A DNA stretch of 64,000 nt from Crocodylus rhombifer (Eukaryota; Chordata; Crocodylia; Crocodylidae): positions 1-64,000 of the forward strand of contig JAVSML010025182.1 of NCBI GenBank assembly GCA_038503035.1, in the 5' to 3' direction. The notes below the pieces were generated by a model, which did not search any database, had not been told where the DNA came from, and saw only the letters and a list, made by a program, of their open reading frames with translations. Of the stretch, positions 33,183-43,919 are shown piece after piece. Numbering within the stretch: position 1 is the first letter of the stretch; each line of letters begins with the position of its first letter. A program made the translations under genes and the position numbers.

Positions 33183-35491
33183 TTTGTTTCAGTTACTACA
33201 CAAAATCTCAACAGCAAAATATACAATGAAGTTCAAATACCAAAACAGCTTTAAGTCTTTTATCCATTTGTCTTGTTTCTATAACTCCAAGCTGCTCACG
33301 GCACACTTTTACTTCCTCTACAATCTGCAAGGTATGTTTAAATGCTCTGTTTAAAGCTATGGAGTGCACAAACAAATTACCTGGGGTAAACAAGGGCAGG
33401 GATTTATAGTATGTGGCCTATTCTGTGCAACTGCCCATGCATTCATTCTTACTTTGCAGCAAAAGAAATATAACTAACAGTTCCAACTTATAACTGCAAT
33501 ATACATATACCCAATTCTTCTAAACCACTCAAATACAAAACCTCAACTAGAGTAATATATATCGACAGATGCGTGTACATTAGTGAAGTTTTTGTTTGAT
33601 GTTTGTCCATGAAAAACACGTGACAATGGAATAAAGGTCGAGTGTTTGAGTAGTTTAGTTTTCAATTTAACTTTGAAGTTAACCTTTACATTTTGTAATA
33701 CAAGTTATACAAGACTTTCTCAGAAGGCCTGCCCCTTCAATCATAGTTTTCACTAAAACAAAAGCCTTCAAGAGCCTCAATTGCTTCTCAGAGTAACTGA
33801 ATCTTTAGATGAGAAAATCCTAGACAGAATGCTTTTCTTTGAAATAAATATATCCCACTCAACTTAGAAGCCCGTATCTTTTATCATCACTACCACAGCT
33901 TCCACTAGATCTGACTTTTGTGCCCTAAAAGATAGATGAACTCATAAGTACACAGCTACAGAAATGTCATACACACACTGGGTATTTAAAAGTTACCCAG
34001 TGCCTGAAATAAACTAACTTTCTTCAGAGTTTCTACTTGTGGCTATGGGTCTCTCCTCCCCCACCCCCAATCTCTGACAGCTGCTTTTCTAATTCTTACT
34101 GGGATATTTGCTTTTAATTTTGAAATCTTGCCCTATCGTTTGCTCCAGGTGCACATAAAGCTATTTTCCTAATTCATTAACTGGCTTCTCAAGCATATCT
34201 GACAACTATTTTTCCTGGATCATTTGACCTTTCAAAAATAAGAAGGCATCAAGATTTTTGTTAATTTGCTGTTTCACTTACTTAATGAGCCCATCTGTTG
34301 GACTGAAGTGCCTTTTACCCATTGCTGAATCTAGCCTCCTACATTTGCTGAAGTATCTTTCAACAAAGGGTATAGTGTTTTTTTGTTTTTATTTTCTTTG
34401 CACCGTATCATCATTATGTATAACTGAACTGTTGCTCTGCCATCATAGACAAACTCAAATTTGTCTTTTTTCACCATAGATATGTCTTTGTCTTTTTTAA
34501 GATAATAATATTAATAATATTAAAATATGTATTTATTGCATGTATTTAAAAAAGCACATACTAAATACCAATTTTATTTTAATACCAAATTATTCAAATG
34601 GTGATACACTGTGGACTCATTGACTAAGTACCTTAAATAAGGTACAAAGCTGTGCTGTATCCACTTTCAAAAAACTAACTATAAACACAGCCGTGGTAAG
34701 AATTTGAATTTACTGACAAACATGTATTTTTATTTCACAAAAGTTAACAGAAAAAAATCCTCTTGGCTCAGCACAAAGCAATATCTTACTCAAAAAGAAA
34801 TGTTTCTTAGGTGAAGATGAGTGCATTTTCCAGGCCTATAAAACAAAAGAGATATTAAAAAGTCTTAATATTTTGGTATTTGTATGCCTGCATATGATCT
34901 ACTTACAGAAGATTTGGCAGGTTTGGATGAAGTCAAAGAACACTAAGCCCCCACAGCTCAACTTTGTTCCTGCACAGAATATACACTATCTTTGTACAGT
35001 TTAAAATTCTCTGAAAATTAAAACTGGAATGTTGGTGTTTACTTTTTTGTTTTAGCTATAAGAAGATAAGCAAAACTGACCTAAAAGGAAAAAATAAAAT
35101 TCAAGCACCAAGAATCTTTTCTCTCCATTCTCCACATCACCACTGGTGAGTGCTTCACCTCAACCCTTTGAACAGTGATGTCTGCAAGTTTCTTAGAGAG
35201 GCACAGCATTGGAAAATGTTACTATTGCCTCTGAATAGTCAGTCCCTTCCTCAGGCAGCATGGAATAGGAGGGAAAAATTAACTGATGCCTCACTTCAAA
35301 ACAGGTGAACTTCAGTTAACTAGAGCAGGGCCTTAAATAATTAAAGACAGCGGCATATCTACAGGGTGACGTGGTGCAGTCACACCATCCTTTGATTCCA
35401 GCTCCACACAAAGTTTAAAACCAGGTACCAGGAAGTGGCAGAAGCATTTCTATTCAGGCAGCACTGAGAGAGTCATCTGACATTGTGGCTC
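33183..35491. other. MTA3 intron, no identified feature
   Basis: AT-rich intron. The stretch at 35340-35470 may be transposon-derived but has no definable ends. Confidence 0.5.
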
Positions 35492-36325
35492 ATTATAATT
35501 TCATAGCTATCATAGATTTTTAGGGTTGGGAGGGACCTTTTAGATCATCAAGTCCAACCCCCTGCCCTGGGCAAGAAAGAGTGCTGGGGTCAAATGATCC
35601 TAGCCAGGTGTTTGTCCAATCTCCTCTTAAATACCTCCAAGGAAGAGGACAGCACCACCTCCCTTGGGAGCATATTCCATATTTTGGCGACCCTCACTGT
35701 AAAGAATTTTTTCCTGATAGCCAATCTAAATTTGCTCTCCTTCAGTTTGTGGCCATTGTTTCTAGCTACTCCAATGCACCCATCCCCTTATTTCCTGCTG
35801 TCCCCCTCAGTGAGTTTGTAGAGGGCCACAAGATCACCTCTCAGCCTTCTCTTGCAGAGGCTGAAGAGATTCAGGTCCGTCAAACTGGTCCTCGTAGGAT
35901 TTTTCCTGTCGGCCTTTAACCAGACAGGTGGCCCTCCTCTGAACCCATTCCAGGTTATCTACATCCCTCTTGAAGTACGGCCCCCAAAACTGGATGCAGT
36001 ACTCCAGCTGCAGCCTGACTGATGCCGCGTATAAGAGAAGTATCACCTCCCTAGACCTGTTTGCGATGCACCTACTTGTACAAGAAAGAGTGCAGTTAGA
36101 TTTACTTATTACTTCATCACATTGGCAATTCATGTTCATTTTGGAGTCAACTATAACTCCGAGACTCCGTTTCGCAGTTGTGCTACTTAGAGTGGTACCT
36201 CCCAGGCTATAGGTGTGTTGATGATTCTTCCTCCCTAGGTGCAACACATGGCACTTATCTTTGTTAAATTGCATCCTATTCTGTTCCACCCATTTCCCCA
36301 GTCTGTCTAAATTCGCCTGGATTCA
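35492..36325 (-). mobile_element. CR1 LINE fragment, 3' third of ORF2 plus 3' UTR
   Basis: The 3' end is at left (antisense of the CTATGATAGCTATGAAAT tail, then antisense GGGAGGGACC and CAAGTCCAACCCC). An open frame on minus from 36289 to 35834 (151 codons) contains NRMQFNKDKCHVLHLG, LGVIVDSKMNM and LEYCIQFWGPYFKRD, the C-terminal part of CR1 ORF2 behind the reverse transcriptase. Everything upstream of this part of ORF2 is missing, so this is a 5'-truncated dead copy. The C-terminal frame after 35834 is lost. Confidence 0.92.
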
Positions 36326-36728
36326 CTCCCTAATTGACCTGAATCCTTCTCCTTCTATCCTTTTTAATGGTCCTGACCTTACAATGATCAAGCTACCTTT
36401 TTCTTTTGCAATTCTGCTGCCCCTGATAACGTAGCTCCCATTTCACAGCCCTGCATACTGTTTTTAACTAGCCAAAACCATTAACTCATGTGTGGAAATA
36501 TTAACTCAGCCATGACAATAACTTTCAGTTAAGCTGTCAACATGTTGAAGGAGGATAGATTTTGTTTTATGAATCTGAAAGATGCAGATTTAATTCTAAA
36601 GACAAGACAAAAGAAATAACGTTTTCATTATTTTCCGTTTGCTCTGTTTTTAATGCATGATATATGGTATAGCAAATTAATATATATTCCAATAAAATTG
36701 TTGGTGTTTTTACTTTGTTCTTAAACTG
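36326..36728. other. MTA3 intron, no identified feature
   Basis: AT-rich segment between two oppositely oriented CR1 fragments. Confidence 0.5.
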
Positions 36729-36842
36729 ATCAGTCAGTCCTGGGGCCAGTTTTGTTCAATATCTTCATTAACAATCTCCAAAATGGGATGGATTGCCCCC
36801 TGAGCAAGTTTATGGATGACACAAAACAGGAGGAATAGTAGA

Positions 36843-37486
36843 GGTAACATGGGGCCTGCTTGGGGCTGATCCAACTATGGCCCGCCCACCTGTTCTTGGG
36901 CTAACTGCCTGCCTTCTCTCCCTCCACGCCTTGATCTTAATTAACTGAGGTGTTAATTAAGTGGGAAGCTGCCCATTTTCTGCCCCGCTGCCAGGGGGCA
37001 GTATGTGCGGCTCCATTCCTCCCCTACACCGCAACCCAAGCCTCGCAGATGACATCATGATGTTCTCATAAGCACCAGTCCCACACAATGGGCCCCAGAA
37101 TCCTACTGTAGGACCCCATCCGGTTCTTAGGGCTAGGGGTTTAGGCGCCCCGACTCGCCTTTCACCGGGGTGGTAACTGGCCTGGCATTTCCTGGTGGCT
37201 CTCGCACCACTGGGAGCCCCACCAGGCCACCCACTCCCAGCAGGGTGCAGTTTTAGGTCGTACCCAGGACCAGGAGCCTCCTTACCATCCCCTATGGCTC
37301 CTCCCTTACCTCTGGATAAAACTCAGCAGCCGTCTGGCCAAGCGGTGTTGTTGCCTGGCCTCTAGCAGCCAAACTGCGCTGTTTACATGAGCAGCCCTGA
37401 ATCTAAAATGTGTGCCCTCATTAGGCACCTGGTGGCTGCCAGCTCCAGGGCCTTAAAGTGGCAGGCACACGCAGTGCCCTGCCACA
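36843..37486. mobile_element. Solo LTR nested in CR1 (644 bp)
   Basis: It is flanked by GTAGA (36838-36842) and ATAGA (37487-37491). Removing one copy restores continuous CR1 sequence, which sets the junctions. The element starts GGTAACATGG (expected TG mutated) and ends GCCACA. The GC-rich interior with CCCGCTGCCAGGGGGCAG and a GGATAAAAC motif near 37314 suits an LTR. No internal retroviral or Ty3 coding sequence is present, so class and strand are open. Confidence 0.65.
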
Positions 37487-37501
37487 ATAGATATACTGGA
37501 G

Positions 37502-37761
37502 CAACGTTTCCCAACCTTTTTTGCCCCACAGCACACTTACCTAAATAAAAAAGCACCGTGGCACACCAGACACAGATCAGGGCAGGGCAAGGGGTGGCAT
37601 GGCTAACCGGACCACATTTTGAGCTGGAGCCATGCTCCCACCTGTCTGTGTCTGCAGCAGCAGCAGGCAAGGGGCATGGCTCCAGCCCAAAATGCCATGG
37701 CACACCTTGACATACCTGACAACACATCAGTGTACCACGGCACATTGGTTAGGAAACACTG
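37502..37761. mobile_element. hAT-type non-autonomous element nested in CR1
   Basis: The left end CAACGTTTCCCAACC and reversed right end CAGTGTTTCCTAACC match at 12 of 15 positions. The flanks TACTGGAG and CACTGGAA share ACTGGA, a slightly eroded 8-bp duplication of CR1 sequence. The subterminal GCACCGTGGCACACC-like blocks are inverted on the right (GTACCACGGCACA). The 260-bp element has no coding region. Confidence 0.75.
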
Positions 37762-38165
37762 CACTGGAAGGTAGGGCTAAGATTCAGAGTGACCTAAACA
37801 AAATGGAGGATTGGGCCAAGAGAAATCTCAAGAGGTTCAACAAGGACAGGTTCAAAGTCCTGCACTTAAGACAGAAGAATCCCATGCGCCGCTCCAAGAA
37901 AGCAGCAGCTCTGCAGAAAAGGGCCTGAAGATTACAGTGGACAATAAGCTGGATATAAGTCAGCAGTGTGTCCTTGGAGATGGTCCTGCTTTGAGCTTTG
38001 AGCAGGGGGTTGAACTAGATGACTTCCTGAGGTCCCTTCCAACCCTAATTTTCTACAATGCTATAAATAATATAGCCCTAGGCACCTAGCATATTAGTAA
38101 AGCTTCTAGTGTCTTTTTACCTGCATAAAAATGGGTGTTGTGTTGCATGTGATGATGCACTACAC

Positions 38166-38779
38166 CACTGATGTGCAATCTTTTGGCTGGCAGGCCAGTT
38201 CCCAGGCCTTCTGCCGGCCAGATCCAGCTGATGGTTCCAATCTGGCATGGGTCAGTCATGGCAGGGTGCCATCCAGCCACATGGAGGGAGGACAGGGGTC
38301 AATCCTAACTTTAATTTGGCCCGTAGGTAGGAAATGAGGGCATGTGTGGAAAGGGGAATGGCCCAGCACCAACCTGGCCCCACGGGAGGGTGGGGGGGGC
38401 ATGGCTCAGCACTGAGAGGGGGAGGGGAGGAGGCAAGACCCAGCTCCAACCCAGCCCTGCAGGGGAGAGTGGCTTTTCCCAGACCCCAGAGGAGGGGGAA
38501 GGGGGCTTCAGCCAGCCTCAATCTGGCCTTCACAGGCCACCCAGCCCTGGGGGGAAGGGCATGGCCCAGACTCATCCCAATGCGGGGGTGGGAGCAGGGG
38601 GTGTGACCTGGCCCACCCCTGCTTCATGGTGCTTGGAGTTTGAGAATTTGGCAGCAGGGGAGAATGGCCATATTTAGTGCCACTACTCCCCTGCCACCAC
38701 ATTATCCAATCCAGAGAACGAGATACCTATGGCTCCATAGGCGGGATTTAGCCTATGGGCCAGAGGTTGAACACCCCTG
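38166..38779. mobile_element. hAT-type non-autonomous element (614 bp)
   Basis: The left end is CACTGATGTGCAATCTTTTG and the reversed right end CAGGGGTGTTCAACCTCTGG. The flanks CACTACAC and CACTGTAC agree at six of eight. The interior is G-rich, and the frames in it (38334-38677) are composition artefacts. Confidence 0.65.
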
Positions 38780-38787
38780 CACTGTAC

Positions 38788-39563
38788 CATCTGCATCCTC
38801 CTTTTTAAAAGCCTATATCTGCCCATGATTCAGTCAGAGCAATCTGGTGCACATAAAAGTTGCCCTTTAGTTTCCTGCCCTCCATATTACTCATGCATCT
38901 AAGCATTGTCCATAAGTGTAGCATGCAATGCCCTAAAGAAATACATAGGTCTGAATGGCATAGCTCTCCAACCTCGGGGTGGGGCACTAGGGAAAGCAGG
39001 AGAAAAACCAAAATGAGCTTCACCTTTCTCCTATATTATTTGATGCACACTAGCTTTGGCATTGTCTCCAACATTCCTTAGCATGTGCTAAATATTTACA
39101 CTATTGTGTAAATGATGTAAAACTTCAAGATGTGATAACCTCAAGGGGTAATATAATGAAAGAGGCTAAGGCTGGATAGTACACACAGGCGCCAGCATAA
39201 AAGGCTGGGGAAAAAAAAGGGCCTAATCTTCTTAATGGTTCAGCTGAAGAAAATGTTGTTTGAATGTAACAGTAACTAAATTCTTAAGTTTTATGCAGAA
39301 CATCATGATCTTTGGTCTTTAAAACCACATAGTGATATGTCAACTTCCTGTATCTACAGAAATACACTTCATTGTTTGTGTGTGGGGGGGGTAAATTTCT
39401 GTTAAAGTGGAAACTTTCATGATGAAAGAAGTGGAATGGAAAGTGCCCACCAGCAAAAGGTGACGGCTAGTACCACCTAAATTACTGTTCAGGAATGCAG
39501 GCACATCCCTTCTAAGCAAGCTGCGCCAACATTACAGAAGTTGGACAAAAACAGACCACATGC
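38788..39563. other. MTA3 intron, no identified feature
   Basis: Mixed intron sequence between two hAT elements. Contains a short poly-G run near 39385. Confidence 0.5.
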
Positions 39564-39571
39564 CTCTAATC

Positions 39572-39740
39572 CAGAGGTAGGCAATTATTTCAGGCAGAGG
39601 GCTGCTTACTAAATTTTTTCAAGCTATCAAGAGCCGCATGACAGGCAGCCAGGGGCAGATAAATATTAAATTTCTACATTTTTTAGGGGCCCTGTAGGAC
39701 GGCTAGAATGGCCTGGCAGCCCGCATTTTGCCCATCCCTG
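39572..39740. mobile_element. hAT-type non-autonomous element with perfect 8-bp target duplication
   Basis: CTCTAATC flanks both ends (39564-39571 and 39741-39748). The termini are CAGAGGTAGGCAATTA and, reversed, CAGGGATGGGCAAAAT. At 169 bp it is one of the shortest complete hAT derivatives in the window. Confidence 0.85.
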
Positions 39741-39748
39741 CTCTAATC

Positions 39749-41284
39749 ACTGAGTGGAGTTCAGACTCAACACCATCTGGCATTTCCTGGTGGCTACCTG
39801 AAGGCCCCTCTCTTATAGTGACTGAGTGATGTGGCTCACCCCATTCACCATACAGGATACCTAGGAGACTAACCTTTTGTTAGCATCAGACTTCTGGGAC
39901 CAGGTGCTTACATTTTAAGAAGCACAATGTCCAAGTGCAAGCATTTTAGAGGTCAGTTAGGATCTAGCCCTTAACCCTGTCTCTAGAGGAAACAGATTCT
40001 TAACCGTTCTTTGCATCAAAATAGCTGATAGCAATTAAGAGGAAATTTTAACCTTCATTCTTCACACATATGCACTGAAAAGCTAAACTGAAAACAGACT
40101 ACATTCTAACATGTCACTGATTCTTCCATTACTTCCTCTTGTGTCATACTGTAAGACTCTTATTGTCAGAATATGATGCCCTTCATTTAATAAACTGAAA
40201 ATTACCATACAGTAATTATCTGTTTTTCTTATGTCGTTTCATATTTTGAGCGGTTCTCCCGCTTTGTTTATGCTTAACTAATACAGTGACTCAAAACTGC
40301 CTTTAACATTATAACAGAACCAGTGATGGCTTTTCCCCATAGAGGAATTATACCCACTTAATTTTAAATGGTTTAAGAAAAAACAAATTTAAATTTACAG
40401 TAAAATTAGACTAAATTCCTGTAAGGACACATGTATTATTTAAATCTGACTCCTACTGGTTTCATTTGTTCCTGATAGTTTACAAAAGCAACAGATGACC
40501 ACCTATATACAAAAGTGCACAGGTTTAACTAAATTTATTTTTTTTTAAATTACACCTTTAATTATGTCAGTGTAACTTTGTTTATACTAGGCGAAAGGTA
40601 TACACCTTGCATTAAAGACATGTTTCTGAATCTTCTCCTTTCTCTCCCTGTACACCTCTTTATTCTATATTGTCTTAGACCTATATGCTTCCTACATACA
40701 GCATGATTTAGAACCCACAGATAAAACTGACATGAATATTGAGTAAAAAAAAGTTTAACACAAAAATAAAAAAGAAAGATGCTACTGTGCACGGGTTTCT
40801 TTTCAGATAAGCAACTAGGTTATCAAATTTACATTTGCTTCAAGAGTGCTATACAATTTATTACATTGATTTCTTTTGTTAAGTTTACTTAGTGCCAAAA
40901 TCAGGAAAGGGAAATACATGTAAATATACCATAGTTACTTGCATACCACCACACTTTTTTCCCAAACTTGGGGTGTGTATTTTAAGCAAGGAAAACGATT
41001 TCTGCACCTGTATGGAGGCATGGGAATACTGGAATGGCTGCCAGGAACTGTGCTAGGCTCTGGGCTCCACAGTCATTCTGCTTTCCCACAAAAAAGTGCA
41101 TATAATGCTCCTGCCTTTGTTCAAGGGAATTTATATCATCACACAGCCTCACAAGACAGCAAAGAGACTCCTTACCCGGTAAGAACTGTCTGCCCAGAGG
41201 AGTATTCCATCTATTGACTCATCTGTAAAATACTATGAAATATGAACTTTTATGTCTACCCAAGCGAACTTTTACAATCTTTTC
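39749..41284. other. MTA3 intron, no identified feature
   Basis: AT-rich intron. The segment at 40939-41217 has an open frame of 92 codons with no recognisable domain. Confidence 0.5.
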
Positions 41285-41390
41285 TCTGATCTCTGATGAA
41301 GGGTGTTTGTGCCCAAAAGCTTGCAATTAAAGATTTTTTTTTGAAAAAATCTTGTTGGTCTAATAAAAGATATCACTTCTACTATTAGCC
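41285..41390 (+). mobile_element. Penelope-like retroelement terminal fragment with hammerhead-type core
   Basis: The sequence runs CTGATGA (41293-41299), then a short potential stem GGGTGTTTGTGCCC (41301-41314), then AAAAGCTTGCAA, and ends TTGGTCTAATAAAAGATATC. The same phrases occur in the inverted repeat at 54598-55002. Penelope-like elements are known to carry hammerhead ribozymes in their terminal repeats; the hammerhead core is CUGAUGA, a stem, then GAAA. Here the first box is intact but GAAA reads AAAA. No reverse transcriptase or GIY-YIG frame is present, and the left edge is arbitrary. Confidence 0.6.
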
Positions 41391-42128
41391 CTGATTGCTT
41401 TATCTTAATTGAAGGAATGTGATATGTAAGAAAATGCAGTGAGTCATTTTGTATTCTGACTGATAATCAGAAGTTTTCTGGGAGGAGTCAAACATCTTAC
41501 TCAACTCTATGGGCTAACCTGTATGGTCTAAATGCTATCAATAGGAGCACATATGTGTAAGAGCTACACAGTTTTGGTCAGTTTGTGGCCCGCATGGAGG
41601 AATGAAACAAAATAGGCAGAAAAAGAAATATTCTAACTACTAATTTGTATAGCATCATGTATTAGTGAGAGCCAAAAGTACAGTAAAATTAAATTATTAA
41701 TTATTTTAAATAATGGTACCATATCTATCATCTACATCCAAGTAACGTACAATGTGAACTTGAAATAAACTGTACTTATATGAACAATGATATTATAAAG
41801 GTCACTGATATTACAGAATTAAATATAAAATACCTTTCACAAGTTTTCATCCTTTTTGGAACATCTGCTAATAGATAACCCTTGTATATCCTATTTTCTC
41901 TGACTATTTTCAAGAACCTAGTAGCTTTTTATGACCCCTTAAAAACCATTAGAAACAGTTCCCTTTAATAGTCATGAAAATCAGTAAACCATATTGATGG
42001 TTTATCTAGTTATATATGATTATATTATTTTTAAAAGACATTTACACGTAATTTCTCTTGTATGTAGTCGCAGGAAGCATGATAAAATGTGTTGCTTAAA
42101 TTATCGCAAGATGACAGTGACTAAATGA
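41391..42128. other. MTA3 intron, no identified feature
   Basis: AT-rich intron, without a defensible feature. Confidence 0.5.
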
Positions 42129-42136
42129 GTTATAAC

Positions 42137-42626
42137 TGGGGGCCTACCTAACTCACACCAAGAGAAACCAATTTTTGCAGCTTGATCACAGCCCAAAGAG
42201 CCAATGTCACTGTCATTTCATGGCAGCCCCACCCCTTGGCACCGACTGGTGGAGAGCTACCGGGGGAAAGAAGGGGGCGGCTGCCATCTTGACTGCTGGC
42301 TGCCTTTTGTGCAGGCCTGCCCCTGGGGGCTGATTGGTGGAGAGGCATGAGGGGTCAGCCACCATCTTGGCAGCTGCCCTTCATGCCGCCCTGTAAGCCA
42401 GCACCTTCCCCTCCCAGGCGGGCTACATAGCTGGGCCTAAATGGCAGTGAAGATCACTGGCTCTCACTGGGGAGTTGGCATTTTCTTTTTATTACGTTTT
42501 TTGGGGGGTTTTTTGCTTGATTTCCTGGGAAATCGGAGCCAATACCATTTTCACAGCAATCACAGAGATTGCCATTTTCCACAGATTCTGAAAAAGCTGC
42601 AAAACCACATTTTATGTAGGTCCCTA
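42137..42626. mobile_element. hAT-type non-autonomous element, GGGACCTAC family, copy 1
   Basis: GTTATAAC flanks both ends (42129-42136 and 42627-42634), a perfect 8-bp duplication. The termini are TGGGGGCCTACCTAA and, reversed, TAGGGACCTACATAA. The GC-rich middle contains GGCTGCCATCTTG and GATTGGTGGAGAGGC, followed by a T-rich right part. A second copy lies at 48240-48612. Confidence 0.82.
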
Positions 42627-42634
42627 GTTATAAC

Positions 42635-43919
42635 TTTCATGTTTATTATAACCTCTGTAGCAAAAGAATATAATAAAAAATAATTCTGGTTTTGAAGCCA
42701 GGATTTTTTTCTAAATATAAAGATGTTTCAGAGGAGGTAGGAGGTTGACAGGGAAATACTACAAATTACCATAATGCATTTGTTTTCTCTGAAGAGAATG
42801 TAATATATTGCAAGTTGTACCAAGTCCAGTTGCAGATAGAGATCTAAATATACCAGTTTTTTCCTATTCCTCATCACTGGAAACTATTTTTATGGAAGTC
42901 CAAAGTCTTGATTGAGTACATAAACAACTCATGGAAATGTGGGAACAATCCTGAACACATATTAGTGGGTCAAAGTTGGTGAACAAGGAGCTGAACTGGT
43001 GTACTGCAATTAACAGAATCATAGAAAATCAAGGTTGAAATTACCGATCAAATCTCCTTCAATTTCTCCTTCATCCCTTTTTAATGTTTTCTTATAAACC
43101 TATAAAGTGCCTGGCATGTTTTAGCACAAGTTAATACAAAAGCAAAACAAAACATCACTACCTCTATTGGATCACTGCTTTTTCAGTTTAATTTCAGTCA
43201 TTTGATATATAACCCCTAACTCCTTTTCATTTGGCCAAAATGGCACAGTGATGAAAAACTGAAGACCCTTGATAACCAACATTAAAATATGTATCTTCAT
43301 CAAAAAGTAATAACACAAAATCATTACTTATTCTACACTAGCCATAATTCTGGGGGATTTACCATCTACGTGTACCCCATTTCTGGCATAAATACACCCA
43401 AAATGCATGACACCAGAATCCTTTTTGAGTAGCAATGTCCATTCGATCCACACCTGGACATGTGGCATGGCAACTGTAGCCACTCTCCTGTCCTTTCAGG
43501 AAAACAGATTCCAAATTGTCCCTAGCAGGGGAGGAATGTTGTTCAATATGGAATAACAAATCTCAATCACAGATACAGTTTGGTAAGCAAGTGGTATGGT
43601 GAGTGACTGTTTACATGTGTCTACTTCTGATAACTCACATGCAGTAACTCGCATCCTGAAGGGGGATGCTCACAGCATACCAGATTAATGACTATTGAAC
43701 AGTCTGCTGAAGTGGATACTGGATCTGGGCCAATGAGGCAGTGCTAAATGAAGATGTAAAGTGAATGACAGGCAGCAGCTTTATGCATTTTTAAAATGGA
43801 TATCTTGCCAACACGTAGCAGAAGCTGCTGGTGGAAGTAAGCCTAACTGGCCCAAACCCCAAACTCATTTCAACCATCTCTGAATGGAGATGGGTTGCTC
43901 CCTTCATTCTGTCAGCAAA
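42635..43919. other. MTA3 intron, possible small CR1 tail fragment
   Basis: About 43013-43060 reads GAATCATAGAAAATCAAGG, reminiscent of an antisense CR1 3' end, but it is too short to be sure. The open frame at 43359-43559 (minus) shows no domain. The rest is ordinary intron. Confidence 0.35.

Larger units (their letters stand above)
36729..38090 (+). mobile_element. CR1 LINE fragment interrupted by a solo LTR and a hAT element
   Basis: Plus-strand CR1 occupies 36729-36842, 37487-37501 and 37762-38090. The first piece encodes LGPVLFNIFINNL and a KFMDDTK motif at the polymerase active site, where CR1 usually has FADD. The frame resumes after the insertions as LEGRAKIQSDLNKMEDW and FKVLHL. The 3' UTR has the conserved GGTTGAACTAGATGAC and GGTCCCTTCCAACCC blocks, ending in a degraded tail near 38080. 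The order and continuity show that both insertions are younger than the CR1. Confidence 0.9.

Noticed and set aside
43013..43060. Possible CR1 tail fragment
   Set aside because: Only about 20 bases resemble a CR1 3' end, so it is not supportable as an element.
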